DNA from: Acanthaster planci | Taxonomy: Eukaryota; Echinodermata; Asteroidea; Valvatida; Acanthasteridae | Direction: 5' to 3' | Assembly: GCF_001949145.1 (NCBI RefSeq) | Contig: NW_019091495.1 | Span: 841,672 to 904,040 of the forward strand | Length of the DNA stretch: 62,369 nucleotides | Part shown: positions 9,701 to 19,463 of the stretch, in pieces | Numbering within the stretch: position 1 is the stretch's first letter | Layout: every line of letters begins with the position of its first letter | Position numbers and translations under genes: made by a program | The notes under the pieces: generated by a model | Databases searched by the model: none | What the model saw: only the letters and a program-made list of their open reading frames with translations | What the model was told of the DNA's origin: nothing

Positions 9701-12102
9701 TCTCAACCGCTTTTTGAAAAACTCCATTTGGAAGTGCGCGCAACGAAATTCTGAACGCTTGAAAATACGCATACACGGGACGCGTTTTGGACGCAATGTC
9801 CCATAATCAGTGGTGAAATTACACTCTGGTGCCCGCTGTTGTCGGTCTATAGGTTATGTCTACGCATATGGTGGGCCCGTAGCGGTCAGCTTCGGGCAAG
9901 TTCGGGCGCGAACAATGTTCGTCCAGTAGTCAAGTCAATTGTTTTTTAACAATGCGCACTCGAACGATTTGAGTCGGTCAAGTTTTTAAAATCTCCTCGT
10001 TACATTTCACTGTTGGCTGTGATTCTAGCAGCCTGCATGGTCACTGGAAACTCGCACAATTATTTTCATGTGAGTGGTTCCCTCTGTAGTGATAAATTAA
10101 ATCAGCTATTGATAACCAGACCCTGGGCCTGGTCCCACATGGTCAACTAGATCATACAAACCATTTATCATTCGGGCGGTCTATAGTTCGATTTATAGTT
10201 AACTATAGTCGTCGCTCGAACTTGCCCCTAGGAGACCCATACTGTTGCTGCGGCGCTGGCGCATGCGCAGTAGCGTTGTTAGAGGCATATTGTTTGTAGT
10301 GGTTTTTTTGTCTGTCGAAACAAAAAGCCTTAATAGAAGAGATAAACATAATCACCGCGGTGGATGACAAATACAGTAAAAAGATAATCGGTGACTCGCG
10401 GTGTCGTGTTGCTGGTAGCGACGTTTTGGCTGCTAGTGCTGCAAGCCTTCATCAGGCAACTGAAGTCTGGATGCTGCAGAGTCCGCTGTATACCGCTGGA
10501 CCGCGTTCTTCTTGTGTCTTAATTGTCAGCGTGGTCAGACCCAGCAGAAGCAGTCAACGTTACAGTAGTGCTATGTACCAGTGATGTAGTCGAGTAATTT
10601 TTGAGAACCAAGTTCTCTACCAAACATTTAACTAGTAAGGAGGGAACAAAGCTGAGGTAGATCGGAATTTTATGGTACATGCATAAAGGTGAGATTACAA
10701 AGCAACATAATGACTTCAGACCATCACTGTTTGATTAGAATTAACTTTTTAGGACAAAAGTACTCGGAAAGTACTCGACCAAGTTCTTTCCGAGTATGTT
10801 TCTCCTTAAAACTTAAATTTTACACAACTGGGAGTGTCTGAAGTCTAACATTTTGTAATCTTACCTCTGCACATTTACCATCAAATGCCTGTGCACTCTG
10901 GCTTTATTCCCTCTTACCCAGTTCAGTATTTTGCGGAGAACGTTGGTACTCGACTACAACACTGCTACATACTGAGTGTAAAAAGTTCCTTCTGTCGGCG
11001 TGTAGCTAGCCCAACTAAAATTTGTGAGTTTGGTTGTTAAGTAGAATAACCTGTCCAGGGTTGATTACAGCATTTCGAGCGTGCGCATTAAAAGTGGCAC
11101 AAACAGCGAGGTATTGTCATGTGGGACCGGTATGACAATTCAGTAAAGCTCTATACCATGAAGGCCCTTCACAATGGAGCACTAAGTCTTCATAACTACT
11201 GAAAAATTTACTTATATATAGCTATCTATGATTCTACATCTCTCCCTGCCTCCTTCCCTGCCGTTGGATTTTCGAGATGCTTTTCCGACAATGAGTTTTT
11301 CAAATTACAGTTTGTATATAGCCTTTTGAAACTCTTTCTTGTTTTATAGAATACAACATTGACCAGTTATAGGGCATTTGTTTAGAGTGACAGCGTGACT
11401 TGCAAATAATACTGACATTATTAAAAGACTTTTTGGCAGACGTACTGTTAAAGGTTAACAAGTGTTGCTGTTTGAAAGAAAGTGACAAGTTTAAGCTCTA
11501 ACAGAAACGTACCATTCTCCATGTTTTGTAGGGACAGCAAAGAAGACAGAGTTCAGGACGAATGGGATGTCTAAAGCCTGCGCCAACATTGGGCTGCAAG
11601 GTATGTAGTCATCTCCAACAAGCATGTCAAATTTCTCTTCTTGCAAACGTTTCATGGTGGCTGAATCAGCGAACAGGTCGTCACATTCTTGCAGCCACAT
11701 GTCTGTGATTATTAACTTGTCACGCACGTCTTTTTCTAGAAACCACTGGCAACCGAAGAAATTCAACTTCCCTGTCAGGGCTGCTTCAGACAAATAGTCA
11801 TTCACACTAGACCTGTCCTGTTTGGTATAAGACGAATTGAAGACGACCACAGACAAGTCGGCATCTTTCTTCCGAAGGCTGGTAGGGTTTGAGGTGCTCA
11901 CCAAGGAGACAACGCGATGACCTTGGCGGGCTAATGCTCGGCCTGACTCGACCAGGTTGATGTAGTGGCTTCCCCCGGTAATAGAAGCGAAATATAGGAA
12001 TTTGTACTTTTCCCCGCCTTGTGTATTCCTCACATCGCTGCTCAAAGCTGGCGACGCGAACGAGGTCAACAAGATCGAAAGAACTAGAAATAAAAGCGAC
12101 AT
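3757..12102 (-). CDS. UDP-glucuronosyltransferase, exons 1 and 2 (3' part outside window)
   Basis: UGTs transfer glucuronic acid (or another sugar) from a UDP-sugar to small lipophilic acceptors in the ER. Exon 1 (12102-11513, 196 codons plus 2 bases) starts with a signal peptide (MSLLFLVLSILLTSFASP), chosen over the methionine nine bases upstream. It has the N-terminal fold with GGSH, which carries the catalytic-type His, and a FDMLVGDDYIPC block containing the charge-relay-type Asp. It ends at the donor TG^gtacgt. Exon 2 (4081-3757, 325 bases) begins after cccag and restores the split Trp codon in phase. It reads GLPINPSYIPE, LTDRMTFLQRLQN and FGLEFPRPLQPN, all UGT hallmarks, and ends at a gtaagt donor. 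Intron 1 is 7,430 bases. The UDP-sugar-binding domain and membrane anchor must lie beyond base 1. About 70% like the plus-strand exon at 60027. Both exons are intact. Confidence 0.9.
4300..4610. repeat. About 148-bp diverged tandem module, first cluster
   Basis: Two neighbouring copies share the order: cttcaggagatata, ctttaaa, aatgtcacgtgact, ctgatg..atcat, cacrtraggtcaat, cactcccttttcaag, gcaagatttgaacc. The landmark cttcaggagatata recurs at 4361 and 4509, a 148-bp period. Each copy has a CACGTG E-box. It lies in UGT intron 1. Further copies are at 6130-6450 and 6940-7335. Confidence 0.65.
4611..5395. other. UGT intron 1 sequence, nothing recognised
   Basis: AT-rich intron sequence. The short open frames on both strands show no family motif, and I see no repeat structure beyond simple A/T runs. 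Confidence 0.5.
5396..5612 (+). repeat. Dispersed repeat R1, copy 1
   Basis: About 210 bp matching 7812-8030 in the same orientation. Shared blocks include cttccggtttcaaccggaagg (itself palindromic), gacccacacgagatga, tcaagaccaca, tatcctg, cttgctgcaaac and ccacggttgattttatatgg. I estimate 75-80% identity by eye. Both copies are followed by A/T-rich modules. Class unknown. Confidence 0.75.
5640..5785. repeat. Paired TGACGTCA-type motifs
   Basis: At 5758-5778 two perfect TGACGTCA palindromes (the consensus CRE site) lie three bases apart, after a degenerate TAACGTCATCATGGCG at about 5655. Similar ATGACGTCATCATCACGTCAT occurs at 6688-6710 and ATGACGTCATCATCACATAAGGTCA at 7204-7232. They are parts of the repeat family in this intron; binding by a bZIP factor is possible but not shown. 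Confidence 0.5.
5900..6075. repeat. A-rich dispersed repeat, second copy
   Basis: Purine-rich block with AAAAAGAATGCCTTTTTGCAAA and AGAGAAAAAGCGAAAAA, like 2080-2350 and 8030-8190. The open frames crossing it are low-complexity Lys/Arg or Phe/Leu strings and are not genes. Confidence 0.5.
6130..6450. repeat. About 150-bp diverged tandem module, second cluster
   Basis: Two copies of the module also seen at 4300-4610: cactcccttttcaagatatctacaag, gcatgtactttaggagatataaggct and agtgcacatttaaagtcaattgactt, then a second ttatctgcaaaatttgaacc ... gtttaggagata. A CACGTG is at 6191-6196 and an AACGTCATCGTCA site at about 6339. Confidence 0.6.
6451..6939. other. UGT intron 1 repeat-derived sequence
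   Basis: Contains CRE-like ATAACGTCATTC (about 6549) and ATGACGTCATCATCACGTCAT (6688-6710), gtttgatgaagat phrases, and a fragment of the A-rich repeat (6820-6900). No coding sequence seen. Confidence 0.45.
6940..7335. repeat. About 150-163-bp diverged tandem module, third cluster
   Basis: Two and a half copies. The landmark caagatatctgcaagattt recurs at about 7093 and 7256. The second copy is longer because a 17-base piece, aatgtaacgtgacttgt, is directly duplicated at about 7168-7201. A TGACGTCATCATCACATAAGGTCA block is at 7207-7232. Confidence 0.65.
7336..7811. other. UGT intron 1 sequence, nothing recognised
   Basis: AT-rich, without clear repeats or exon-like frames. Confidence 0.45.
7812..8030 (+). 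repeat. Dispersed repeat R1, copy 2
   Basis: Second copy of the repeat at 5396-5612, in the same orientation. It keeps cttccggtttcaactggaagg, gaccgacacgagatga, tcaagaccacaa, cttgctgcaaac and cacggttgattttatatgg. It runs directly into an A-rich block (8030-8190). Confidence 0.75.
8030..8190. repeat. A-rich dispersed repeat, third copy
   Basis: Has atgaatcttgacagaaagaatta and gcggactgcgaaaaagcc, a long A run, and then agctgtttcggcagtg. The end motif matches the inverted ends at 2220 and 2340. Seen from the UGT transcript strand it resembles the T-rich block at 61080-61190. Confidence 0.5.
8250..8380 (+). repeat. Dispersed repeat R2, copy 1
   Basis: Matches 45292-45420 in the same orientation. 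Shared blocks are acggtcactctgtggtactcg, gcatgygatttgtgaatag, caagca and tgcaatg, followed by a related TTTTAAATT-type tail. Class unknown. Confidence 0.65.
8505..8695. repeat. Degenerate simple repeat (TTTTCCGGTG)n
   Basis: About 190 bases of irregular repetition of ttttcggtgttttccggta and ttttcytgtgttt. It is a low-complexity, T-rich minisatellite in UGT intron 1. Confidence 0.7.
8696..10578. other. UGT intron 1 sequence; NRF1-like site at 10262
   Basis: No exon recognised. An NRF1-like GGCGCATGCGCAGT lies at about 10259-10272 near a GC-rich patch, but no gene start follows, so a promoter role is not supported. The element at 10579-10964 follows directly. Confidence 0.4.
10579..10964. mobile_element. 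hAT-like MITE with about 150-bp imperfect terminal inverted repeats
   Basis: The left end CAGTGATGTAGTCGAGTA and the right end TACTCGACTACAACACTG are complementary. The similarity goes inward for about 150 bp (aaggwgagattacaaa, gacttcagac on one side, gtctgaagtc on the other). The CAGTG/CACTG ends fit hAT-superfamily elements. The flanks CTATGTAC (10571-10578) and CTACATAC (10965-10972) agree at 6 of 8 positions, fitting a decayed 8-bp target duplication. It is 386 bp, with no transposase inside, so it is non-autonomous. Confidence 0.75.
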
Positions 12103-13417
12103 TTTTAGCAATTAATCCGTCCAAAAATGAAGACAAGAAAAAAGCCTGTGGAAATGCAAGGTAGCTTGTAATGAAAGGAAAGATAATAACGGGATTTTTT
12201 TCACACAGAATTCTTTATCAAAGTGGACTTTATACACACTTGTAATCACATGAATGTTTGAAACACTCAACATGTGCCCTTTGCCACAATAGCTGGTATT
12301 AGCTGGTGCGTTTATTATTTTTTATTTACCTAAAGCAAATTTAAACAGCGGAACATTGTTCGGTAAAACCTTTTTCAAAATGGCCTGTTGGCGAAAATTC
12401 CCCAAATCCATAAGGTGCGAAAATAACTAGATGCTTCAAACAAAATAACCAGCAAGATAGAATTATTCGCAAAACAGCTTGTTTTTTGTTAATACAAGTG
12501 ACATCTTTAGGAAACTCAAGGAAACTATTCTACACTTTGGGTCCAGCAAAGTTCAATGTGCGTTTTGCAAGCTCTAGTTTGGAATGGGGGTATATAAAAA
12601 ACATTCAATTCTATGTCATAAAAATTGTGAACATACCTCTGTTGAAGTTTAAATTAACATCTGTATAATTGAATTACGACAACGTTTGTGTACAATTTTG
12701 GGGCCAGGTTTATTAAGTGTGGAAACTTTGCAGCAGAAATTTGAAAACGTTTGTCTTATTCCCTTTTTGAAGACAAACAACCATATCTTTAAAGGTGTGA
12801 TGACTTATTTCCACAGATTTCACGGGTTGCCTTTTTCCAGAAATAATGCATGATTTTGACCGTTACATTTTTTGTGAAGAATTCAAGTTGTGAAACCAAA
12901 GTGATGGTATGGAATAACTTGTTCAGATCAGCAAAAGAATGAACAAACTGTGTTTACCCATTTCATTTTGGAAATGTTGTCAAGAGCCTTCTTTAGAAGT
13001 TAATAACTCACACTATTTTAAAAGTTCCCTGGGGGAGTAAGGAGAAATAATTTCCTCTAGAAACATTATTGATATTAAAACCCTCCAAGAAAGTAGTCAT
13101 TTAGTGTGAAAACTAGAAAGTAAAGTATCAAAAATTGGTTTTCAATAAATTTTGCGAACATTATTTAAAATTGTCGTTTCCAATAATATGAAGGTGTTTC
13201 CTGGGATGTTCTCATCACCTCGACTAGATTTATTCCTGAAATAATCACCATCATTTCCAGTCGTTATATACGAGACAATTTTTCAGGGTTAGAAATCTCC
13301 AGATACTTACGGCATGATCAATACATGGTTGAATGATGTCATTGTCTCTTATTCTGTGAGGGAATGGAAGTTTGGTGGAGAGTGTATGGTTTACAGCTGG
13401 TGTGGGACAAGGTTGCC
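12103..13417. other. 5' flank of the minus-strand UGT gene
   Basis: AT-rich sequence without recognised features, ending at an assembly gap. The bases just upstream of the start codon (tttttcttgtcttc on the minus strand) loosely resemble the flank of the plus-strand UGT (tttttcttttcttg), in line with a shared origin. Confidence 0.45.
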
Positions 13418-14015
13418 NNNNNNNNNNNNNNNNNNNNNNNNNNNNNNNNNNNNNNNNNNNNNNNNNNNNNNNNNNNNNNNNNNNNNNNNNNNNNNNNNNN
13501 NNNNNNNNNNNNNNNNNNNNNNNNNNNNNNNNNNNNNNNNNNNNNNNNNNNNNNNNNNNNNNNNNNNNNNNNNNNNNNNNNNNNNNNNNNNNNNNNNNNN
13601 NNNNNNNNNNNNNNNNNNNNNNNNNNNNNNNNNNNNNNNNNNNNNNNNNNNNNNNNNNNNNNNNNNNNNNNNNNNNNNNNNNNNNNNNNNNNNNNNNNNN
13701 NNNNNNNNNNNNNNNNNNNNNNNNNNNNNNNNNNNNNNNNNNNNNNNNNNNNNNNNNNNNNNNNNNNNNNNNNNNNNNNNNNNNNNNNNNNNNNNNNNNN
13801 NNNNNNNNNNNNNNNNNNNNNNNNNNNNNNNNNNNNNNNNNNNNNNNNNNNNNNNNNNNNNNNNNNNNNNNNNNNNNNNNNNNNNNNNNNNNNNNNNNNN
13901 NNNNNNNNNNNNNNNNNNNNNNNNNNNNNNNNNNNNNNNNNNNNNNNNNNNNNNNNNNNNNNNNNNNNNNNNNNNNNNNNNNNNNNNNNNNNNNNNNNNN
14001 NNNNNNNNNNNNNNN
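13418..14015. other. Assembly gap
   Basis: 598 unknown bases. Open frames drawn across it mean nothing. Confidence 1.
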
Positions 14016-14090
14016 GATAGTGGCCCATGCCGCAAATGAACAAACGTTTTAGCATGAATACACGATTAGTTATAACGTTCAAAGGTTTCA

Positions 14091-14355
14091 GTCAAAGGTG
14101 CACAAACTTTGGTTTGTTAAGTAAGCACCGTCTGTTACAACCGATAGATTCCAAGCGTATTGAATAAACACATATGATCTTTGTCTTTTGAAACATCTTG
14201 AAAGACTTTGGCTAGTGGTAACCAAGTCAAAGGTGCCCAACTTTGGTTTGTCAAGTAAGTATCGTCTGTTACAACTGATAGATTCCCGAGCGCAGTGAAT
14301 AAAACATATGATCTTTGTCTTTTGAAACATCTTGAAAAACTTTGGTTAGTGGTAA
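14091..14355. repeat. Tandem repeat, 135-bp unit, two copies
   Basis: Copy 1 (14091-14225) and copy 2 (14226-14355) share gtcaaaggtgc, actttggtttgt, aagtaag, cgtctgttacaac and atatgatctttgtcttttgaaacatcttgaaa. Identity is near 90% by eye. Confidence 0.9.
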
Positions 14356-15154
14356 TTTTTTATTTTTTTTTTATTTAGCTTCATCAGGACAAATCGATGA
14401 CACACACCTGCGATACTTCACCGAGTTCCAGTATACAGGCCTATATGTGCCCGTAACAGTCAATGCATGTTTTTTGAAAGGTGACTGGATTGGAAATTTT
14501 CGACAATTTTTTTGTAATGAAGAAGACAATTACCTACTGCATACTATAACTTTAATGTACGGATTTCCTGTACCCAGGAACAAAACAAGTTGAGAGCCAC
14601 AATGGGTTTTGGGTTTAATGAATCATTTCCTCTTCTTTTAGTTTCTGTTCATATCTTTATAAACTTGGAATAGGTTTTTTTCATGACCTTAGTTATTACG
14701 TTACTTATTTTGCTTCTTTTCTTAACTAGATTTTTCCATCTTGGATGTATAGCACGAATTTTTAGAAAGATTTCAACCACACAATATTACGGCTGTATTT
14801 GATGACCTTTGGAAAAACTTGACTCTTGGTACATTTTGGTACTCGAAAGAACCCTCGGTAGACGGAACGGCCTCTTTGGCGAGTGCATTGGAGCTAATTA
14901 ACATTTAATTTTTTTGTCCAAATTCCACGACTACTTATCATATCCTACCCCTGTACATGCTGAAAAACCTGGTTTAGTCATTTTACAGCCAGGGCCTCCC
15001 CTAGCCAGAAAAAAATGCAAAAAATCCAAATTGAGCGGCTTAGCTGGAGCTGGCTAATTCGAGTAAATCAATTATCATCACATGACCCATTAGTCGGTGT
15101 TAAACATACTGGTTTATAACCTCCCGGTCACACAAAATGCATCAATGGCACACG
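14356..15154. other. Intergenic sequence, nothing recognised
   Basis: One 83-codon open frame starts at 14342 without family motifs, just past a T-rich tract that could mimic a splice acceptor (ttttttatttag). I do not call it a gene. Confidence 0.45.
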
Positions 15155-15787
15155 TACTTCGTACATCTACACTCCTTAATTTGAAGCTAAACTACCCGAT
15201 AACCCACGGCTAATGAGTTCTTTGATGTAAACGTTTGTCCATTGGTTCTGAGTGCATCACTAAACGTGTATGGCCCATGAGCATTGGGGCAATTGAGAAG
15301 ATTGTCACTGATTAAGACTATAGTAGAACACGGATAATACAAAAATTTGAGGTCCCAGGTCCTTGTTGTTGTTTTCCATTTGTATTACTGGTAATATAAG
15401 GTACATAATAAGGTGGAATTGTTCAAGGGCTTTGAGGTAACAGTGTTCCACTGTAAATACATCCAAATGGAGTTTCACTAACTTTTGAAATTACAAATAG
15501 GCCCTACTCCAATTGTGGAAATGTAGATTGCACAAATTGTACCGGTAGATACACAACATCCAACCATTTTACTCAAGGAATTATTGAACAGACACATCCA
15601 TAGTTCTCTTCCCTCAGACACCTGTCTTGATATCTACGAGTTTCAAGAAAAGAATCGATTCATGAAGCCCCATCCCATATTGGCGTGGTCAACGGGAGTC
15701 ATGTTTATATGCAACCACGTCTGAAACGTACTGTCGGTGCATTGCTGGAGAAAGCATTGTTGCCGTCAGCAATCAATAAGCCTTTTG
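15155..15787 (-). repeat. Inverted duplicate block, left copy (partner 57455-58105)
   Basis: This block matches the reverse complement of 57455-58105 along its whole length. Shared landmarks are gataacccacggctaatgag, tctcttccctcagacacctgtc, and atgaagccccatcccat. It lies about 3 kb upstream of the minus UGT start; the partner lies about 2 kb upstream of the plus UGT start, in mirrored order. On the strand pointing toward UGT, both copies keep a short frame ending WDGAS and a stop, but this copy has extra stops upstream. Confidence 0.85.
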
Positions 15788-15839
15788 CGACTTAAATATG
15801 AATAACCAGTTATATGCCAAGGCAAGTTCTGGATCAACC

Positions 15840-16020
15840 CCCTGCTCCAGAAACGGACTTCCCCCAGAACTCGTGACCTCCCGAACCAGAACTCATGACC
15901 CCAAAACCAAAGAGGGACTTCCCCGGGACTTCCCTACTTCTCGGAAAACCTCAGTCCCCCCTGAAGCTTTGAAAAAAAATAAAAAAAATAAAAACCTTTG
16001 AGAAAAAATGAAAACCAAAA
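15840..16020. other. C-rich then A-rich tract before the Polinton-type gene
   Basis: 15840-15965 has irregular repeats of gacttcccc and agaactcatgacc. 15970-16015 is AAAAATAAAA-rich. No gene seen. Confidence 0.5.
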
Positions 16021-16036
16021 CCTATATATAAATAGA
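16021..16036 (+). promoter_or_regulatory. TATA-like box upstream of the Polinton-type polymerase start
   Basis: cctatatataaatag lies just before the ATG at 16040. Polinton-like elements often have a TATA-type box in front of each gene; here this is inference from position. Confidence 0.4.
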
Positions 16037-16039
16037 GAC

Positions 16040-16276
16040 ATGAATACGAAAACAAAACCACAACGTTGTCCTATCTTATCGGACTTTAGACGATTGAAAA
16101 AAATCATTTTTATCCGACTTTGTCAAACAACAAAATATTCCATTACTACCAGCTAAACGTAACAACACTCCCAGCGCGAACTCGTACAAGCAATTCGAGC
16201 GAGCCAATAACAGTTTAAAACATCTTCCGCGGCAATCATATCGTCAGCTCTTACAGATAGCACAAGACAACGACAT
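16040..16276 (+). pseudogene. Polinton-type DNA polymerase B, 5' fragment left of the DIRS insertion
   Basis: An open frame starts at ATG 16040 and shifts at an A7 run (about 16097). The shifted frame stays open to the point where the DIRS-like element begins (16277). Its last part has a helical, SAP-like look (RQLLQIAQDND). The sequence right of the element (21173) resumes in the same sense with the matching second half of such a motif. The identification rests mainly on the right-hand part (21173-22790). It is a decayed copy of a virus-like element, clearly non-functional. Confidence 0.5.
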
Positions 16277-16446
16277 ATCTGTTTCCCGGGCTTAGGAGAA
16301 TAACGGGAAACTATTGTCTTAGGAATTCGAGCAACGCATACCCTGTTAAGTTGTGTAACGGGGCGTGGGATCTGTATATTAAAGGGAAGAAAAGAGTATT
16401 GAAATCAGTTGTAGCAAGCACTCTTCACGAGACATGCGTACATTTT
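16277..16446 (+). repeat. Split direct repeat A1
   Basis: 170 bp, matching A2 at 20571-20734 with about 85% identity by eye. It forms the left end of the DIRS/Ngaro-like element. Confidence 0.88.
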
Positions 16447-17090
16447 GGTCCATCATGGAGCAACAACAGCTACAGGCCAGTGCTAGCTACATCGACGACC
16501 GAGTTAGACAGGCAGTGGCAAGTTCGCAATCAGCTTTGCTGGAAAAGCGTGACTGTTTGATATCGTCAAAGCTATCTACATTTGAGAGCACGCTTAACAG
16601 CAGTCAGAAAGAAATTTCAGAGTCAGCTTGTAAAAATACAGAACAGTATTTTAACCAAGTTGCAAAGATCAATATAAGTTTAATGTTAAGGTTGCTTTTA
16701 AGCTGAGAGACGCCGAGTTGAATCTGCAGGACGAGGCTCAAATACAGCAAGCATCGAAGGACATATCCGAGGGTAAAGAGTTAATAAACCATAGACGAAA
16801 GCTAATCAAAATGGCAGATATTTCGGAGCTAGGGTAAAAAGCAGCAACGGAGTGTGAAACCAACCCACTGGCATCGGATTCAGAAGACGAGAAGAAGATG
16901 TATCCCTGAAGCCAGGACCTCTAAGAGGCTAAAGATTTAACAGGCCACGAAAAGCAGAAACCCACCAGATTTGCTTCCTGGCATCTGCAGTACCTCGACC
17001 AGTCACGGTCAGCAAGAGCAAGGCCGGGCTTTGTTTCGGTTGCGGGCAAGCCGGTCACTGGAAGTACGAGTGTACTTAAAAGATGGATAC
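16434..17090 (+). pseudogene. Gag-like ORF of the DIRS/Ngaro-like element
   Basis: The open frame from ATG 16434 gives a Gln/Ser-rich, probably coiled-coil region up to about 16706. After frame breaks, a CCHC zinc knuckle (CFGCGQAGHWKYEC, C-x2-C-x4-H-x4-C) lies at 17032-17073. This is a nucleic-acid-binding gag layout. Several shifts or stops lie between the two parts, so no intact protein is encoded. Confidence 0.65.
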
Positions 17091-17149
17091 AGTCAAAGGC
17101 GGATAAGATAAGTATTTTTGAAAGTGTTTCAAGCAATAATGTAGATAAC

Positions 17150-19180
17150 ATGGATTGCAAAATTGCTCAAGAAGGTATGAAAAAATCTGACCCCAATTTG
17201 CAACTTGGCAAGTGTTATAGTGGTGAGAATTTGGTTAAGATGTCACTTGGGAGATTAGGCAAACTGTTGCATCAGTGGGATAAAATTGGAGTTAATCCAT
17301 TTATGAGAAGTTTTCGGTGGAAGGATATAAAATTCCTTTACTAACCTCGCCTCATGTTATATTTTCCGATAATAACAAGTCTGCTAAGGAAAACGCCACT
17401 TTCGGTGTGGAAGAGATACAGAGACTACTTGCAAAGGGTTCCATCTCGGAGGTTGACTCACATCCTGTCATCGTCAATCCGTTAACGGTGGCGTATAATA
17501 GGAAAGGAAAACCAAGAATGCTCCTTGATTGCAGAAATGTTAACCATCACTTGACAAAATTCAATTTCAAATACGAAGATGTGTTGGTGGCCAAGCAATT
17601 GTTTGGAACTGTAGACTTTTATTTTTTTTTAATTGAAGTCCGCCTCTCTTCATGTTGAAATATTCAAAGATCATAGGAAATATCCAGGTTTTTCCTGAAA
17701 GTATGACAAAAAATTAGTCTTCTATCAGTTTAATGTGCTTTCGTTTGTATTGGCCACAGCACCATACATGTTCACCAAATTAACGAGAGTCATTATAACG
17801 TTTTGCAGAGCGCAAGGTTTTAAAGTGATCATGTTCCTAGATGATGGATAAGGAGGTAATCGTAGTATCGAGCAAGCAGAGCTGTTGAGCAATACTGTTG
17901 AATCTTCTTTACAAGAGTTGGGATTTTTAATAGCACACGAGAAATGCGAGTGGAAGCCGCCACAGACCGTGACTTGGTTGGGTTTCAATTGGCATATGAG
18001 TGTAGGCATATTACACGCTACTTCAGAAAGAATAGGAAGAATAACCCTTGCTCTGAATTCTTTGATTTATCAAGCGAATTCAAGTAAAAACCAGCTGGTG
18101 CCTGTCAGGTTTTTGGCTTCTGTAGTTGGCCAAATAATTTCTCTGGCTAATTCAATTGGCAAATTGGTTCTATTAAAAACGAGAGCATTGTATCATTGCA
18201 TTGATATCCGCGCAAGTTGGAACGCACCCGTGATGGTAACTGAAGCGGCACTTGATGAAGGAAATTATTCTGGAAATGTAACGTAGAGAGCTTGAATAAC
18301 AAGGGCTTAAGTATTAAAAGCCCAGAATCGAGTGCGATTAAAGTATTCAGTGATGCATCCGCCACTGGGTATGGCGGCCATGTCTCTCTTTGTGAAGGGC
18401 ATGTCTACCTTTGTGCGGGAGCTGTTACTGAAAGCACGTGTGTTAATTCCCTTTGTGCGGGAGCCTTGAACTGAAGGCAGCGATGACAGATGTGTGTATA
18501 GCACTTTTACAAACTAATGCAGCCACTGCAGAGGGTATTACTGTAGACGCCCCTTGTGCGGGAGCCTTTGCTGAAGGCAGTGATATTTCCACTTACGGCT
18601 GTGGCAGTATGAACTCCCTTTGTGCGGGAGCCTCGATGGCAGGCCGTGATGACGTACAAGTATGCGTTAGAAGATCTGTTGGCCAAGAAAGGCTAGTGGA
18701 AGGTAGTGTAGTGGTAGGCTCATGGGGTAAAAATTGGAGAGAATTGGAATCGGTACACTGAGTACTCAAAAGTAACTAGAAGTTATTGAAAAGTAGGAGA
18801 ATTCAGTGCTTGACTGGTAATAAAATGTGAAGCAAGTGTTGAATAACGGTAGCAAAAAGTCTAACTTGCAGGAAATATCTCTGAACATGAACAACTTTTG
18901 TGAAACGAATTCGACAACTCTTGACCCAGAATGGATACAAAGAAAAAGCAATATACAAGCAGATTTGCTGAGCAGAACCATGGACAGTGATGATTGGAGG
19001 ATACCACCATGGATTTGCATCTAATTTGAATAAACAGTGTAAAACATTTAACTCGAGGTGGTGGTGTCCAGGAACGGAGGCAGTTGACGCTTTTAGCCAG
19101 ATGTGGGCTAATGACAATAACTGGCTAGTACTTCCCCTAAGATTACTTTCTGAGAATACTGTTGAAAATGCAAGCTGACA
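17150..19180 (+). pseudogene. Reverse transcriptase-RNase H of the DIRS/Ngaro-like element
   Basis: The RT fingers region is readable at 17317-17658 (GKPRMLLDCRNVN). The palm has FLDDG at 17834-17848, directly followed by TAA, so the active-site block is cut by a stop. The thumb/connection follows (LGFLIAHEKCEW, WLGFNW). RNase H begins with VFSDASATGYGGH (about 18340-18380) and ends with WIQRKSNIQADLLSR (about 18940-18980). A typical DIRS tail follows (WWCPGTEAVDAF..MW, about 19060-19105). Multiple frameshifts and stops make it inactive. An odd minisatellite (18390-18650) interrupts RNase H. Confidence 0.8.
18390..18650 (+). repeat. Minisatellite CCCTTTGTGCGGGAGCCT inside RNase H
   Basis: Copies of ccctttgtgcgggagcct lie at about 18409, 18449, 18549 and 18617, with looser gctgaaggcagtgat phrases between them. 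They read SLCAGA in one frame. This is foreign to RNase H and marks an expansion or insertion in this copy. Confidence 0.7.
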
Positions 19181-19463
19181 GAGCTAAAGGCATATTTGAT
19201 CGTTCCAATGTGGGAATCGGCACCTTTTTGGCCCTTTTTACTTACTGCAAGCAAAGTTTTAAGTCGTTAAAGACAAGAGTATGGTACTTCCACAAGAAAA
19301 AGTCATCCTTAAAGGTCAAGGAAATAATGGTATTTTTTTCTGATGACTCCCTGAAATTCAAGTTGATAGCTTTGAAGCTAGTGATTTGAATTTGTCCAGC
19401 ATCATTGTAATTACTGGAAGGGAAAATTGAATGTGATTTCCATTTTCTCTGAGAGAGATAGGA

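Noticed and set aside
10259-10272. NRF1-like site as a promoter
   Set aside because: No gene start or CpG-island-like context follows; it lies inside the UGT intron.
13314-14082. Long frames around 13.4-14.0 kb (also 27.2-28.4 and 44.1-44.8 kb)
   Set aside because: They run through unknown bases of assembly gaps and are not real.
14091-14355. Direct repeats considered as a CRISPR array
   Set aside because: Only two 135-bp copies without spacers, in a eukaryotic setting; an ordinary tandem duplication.
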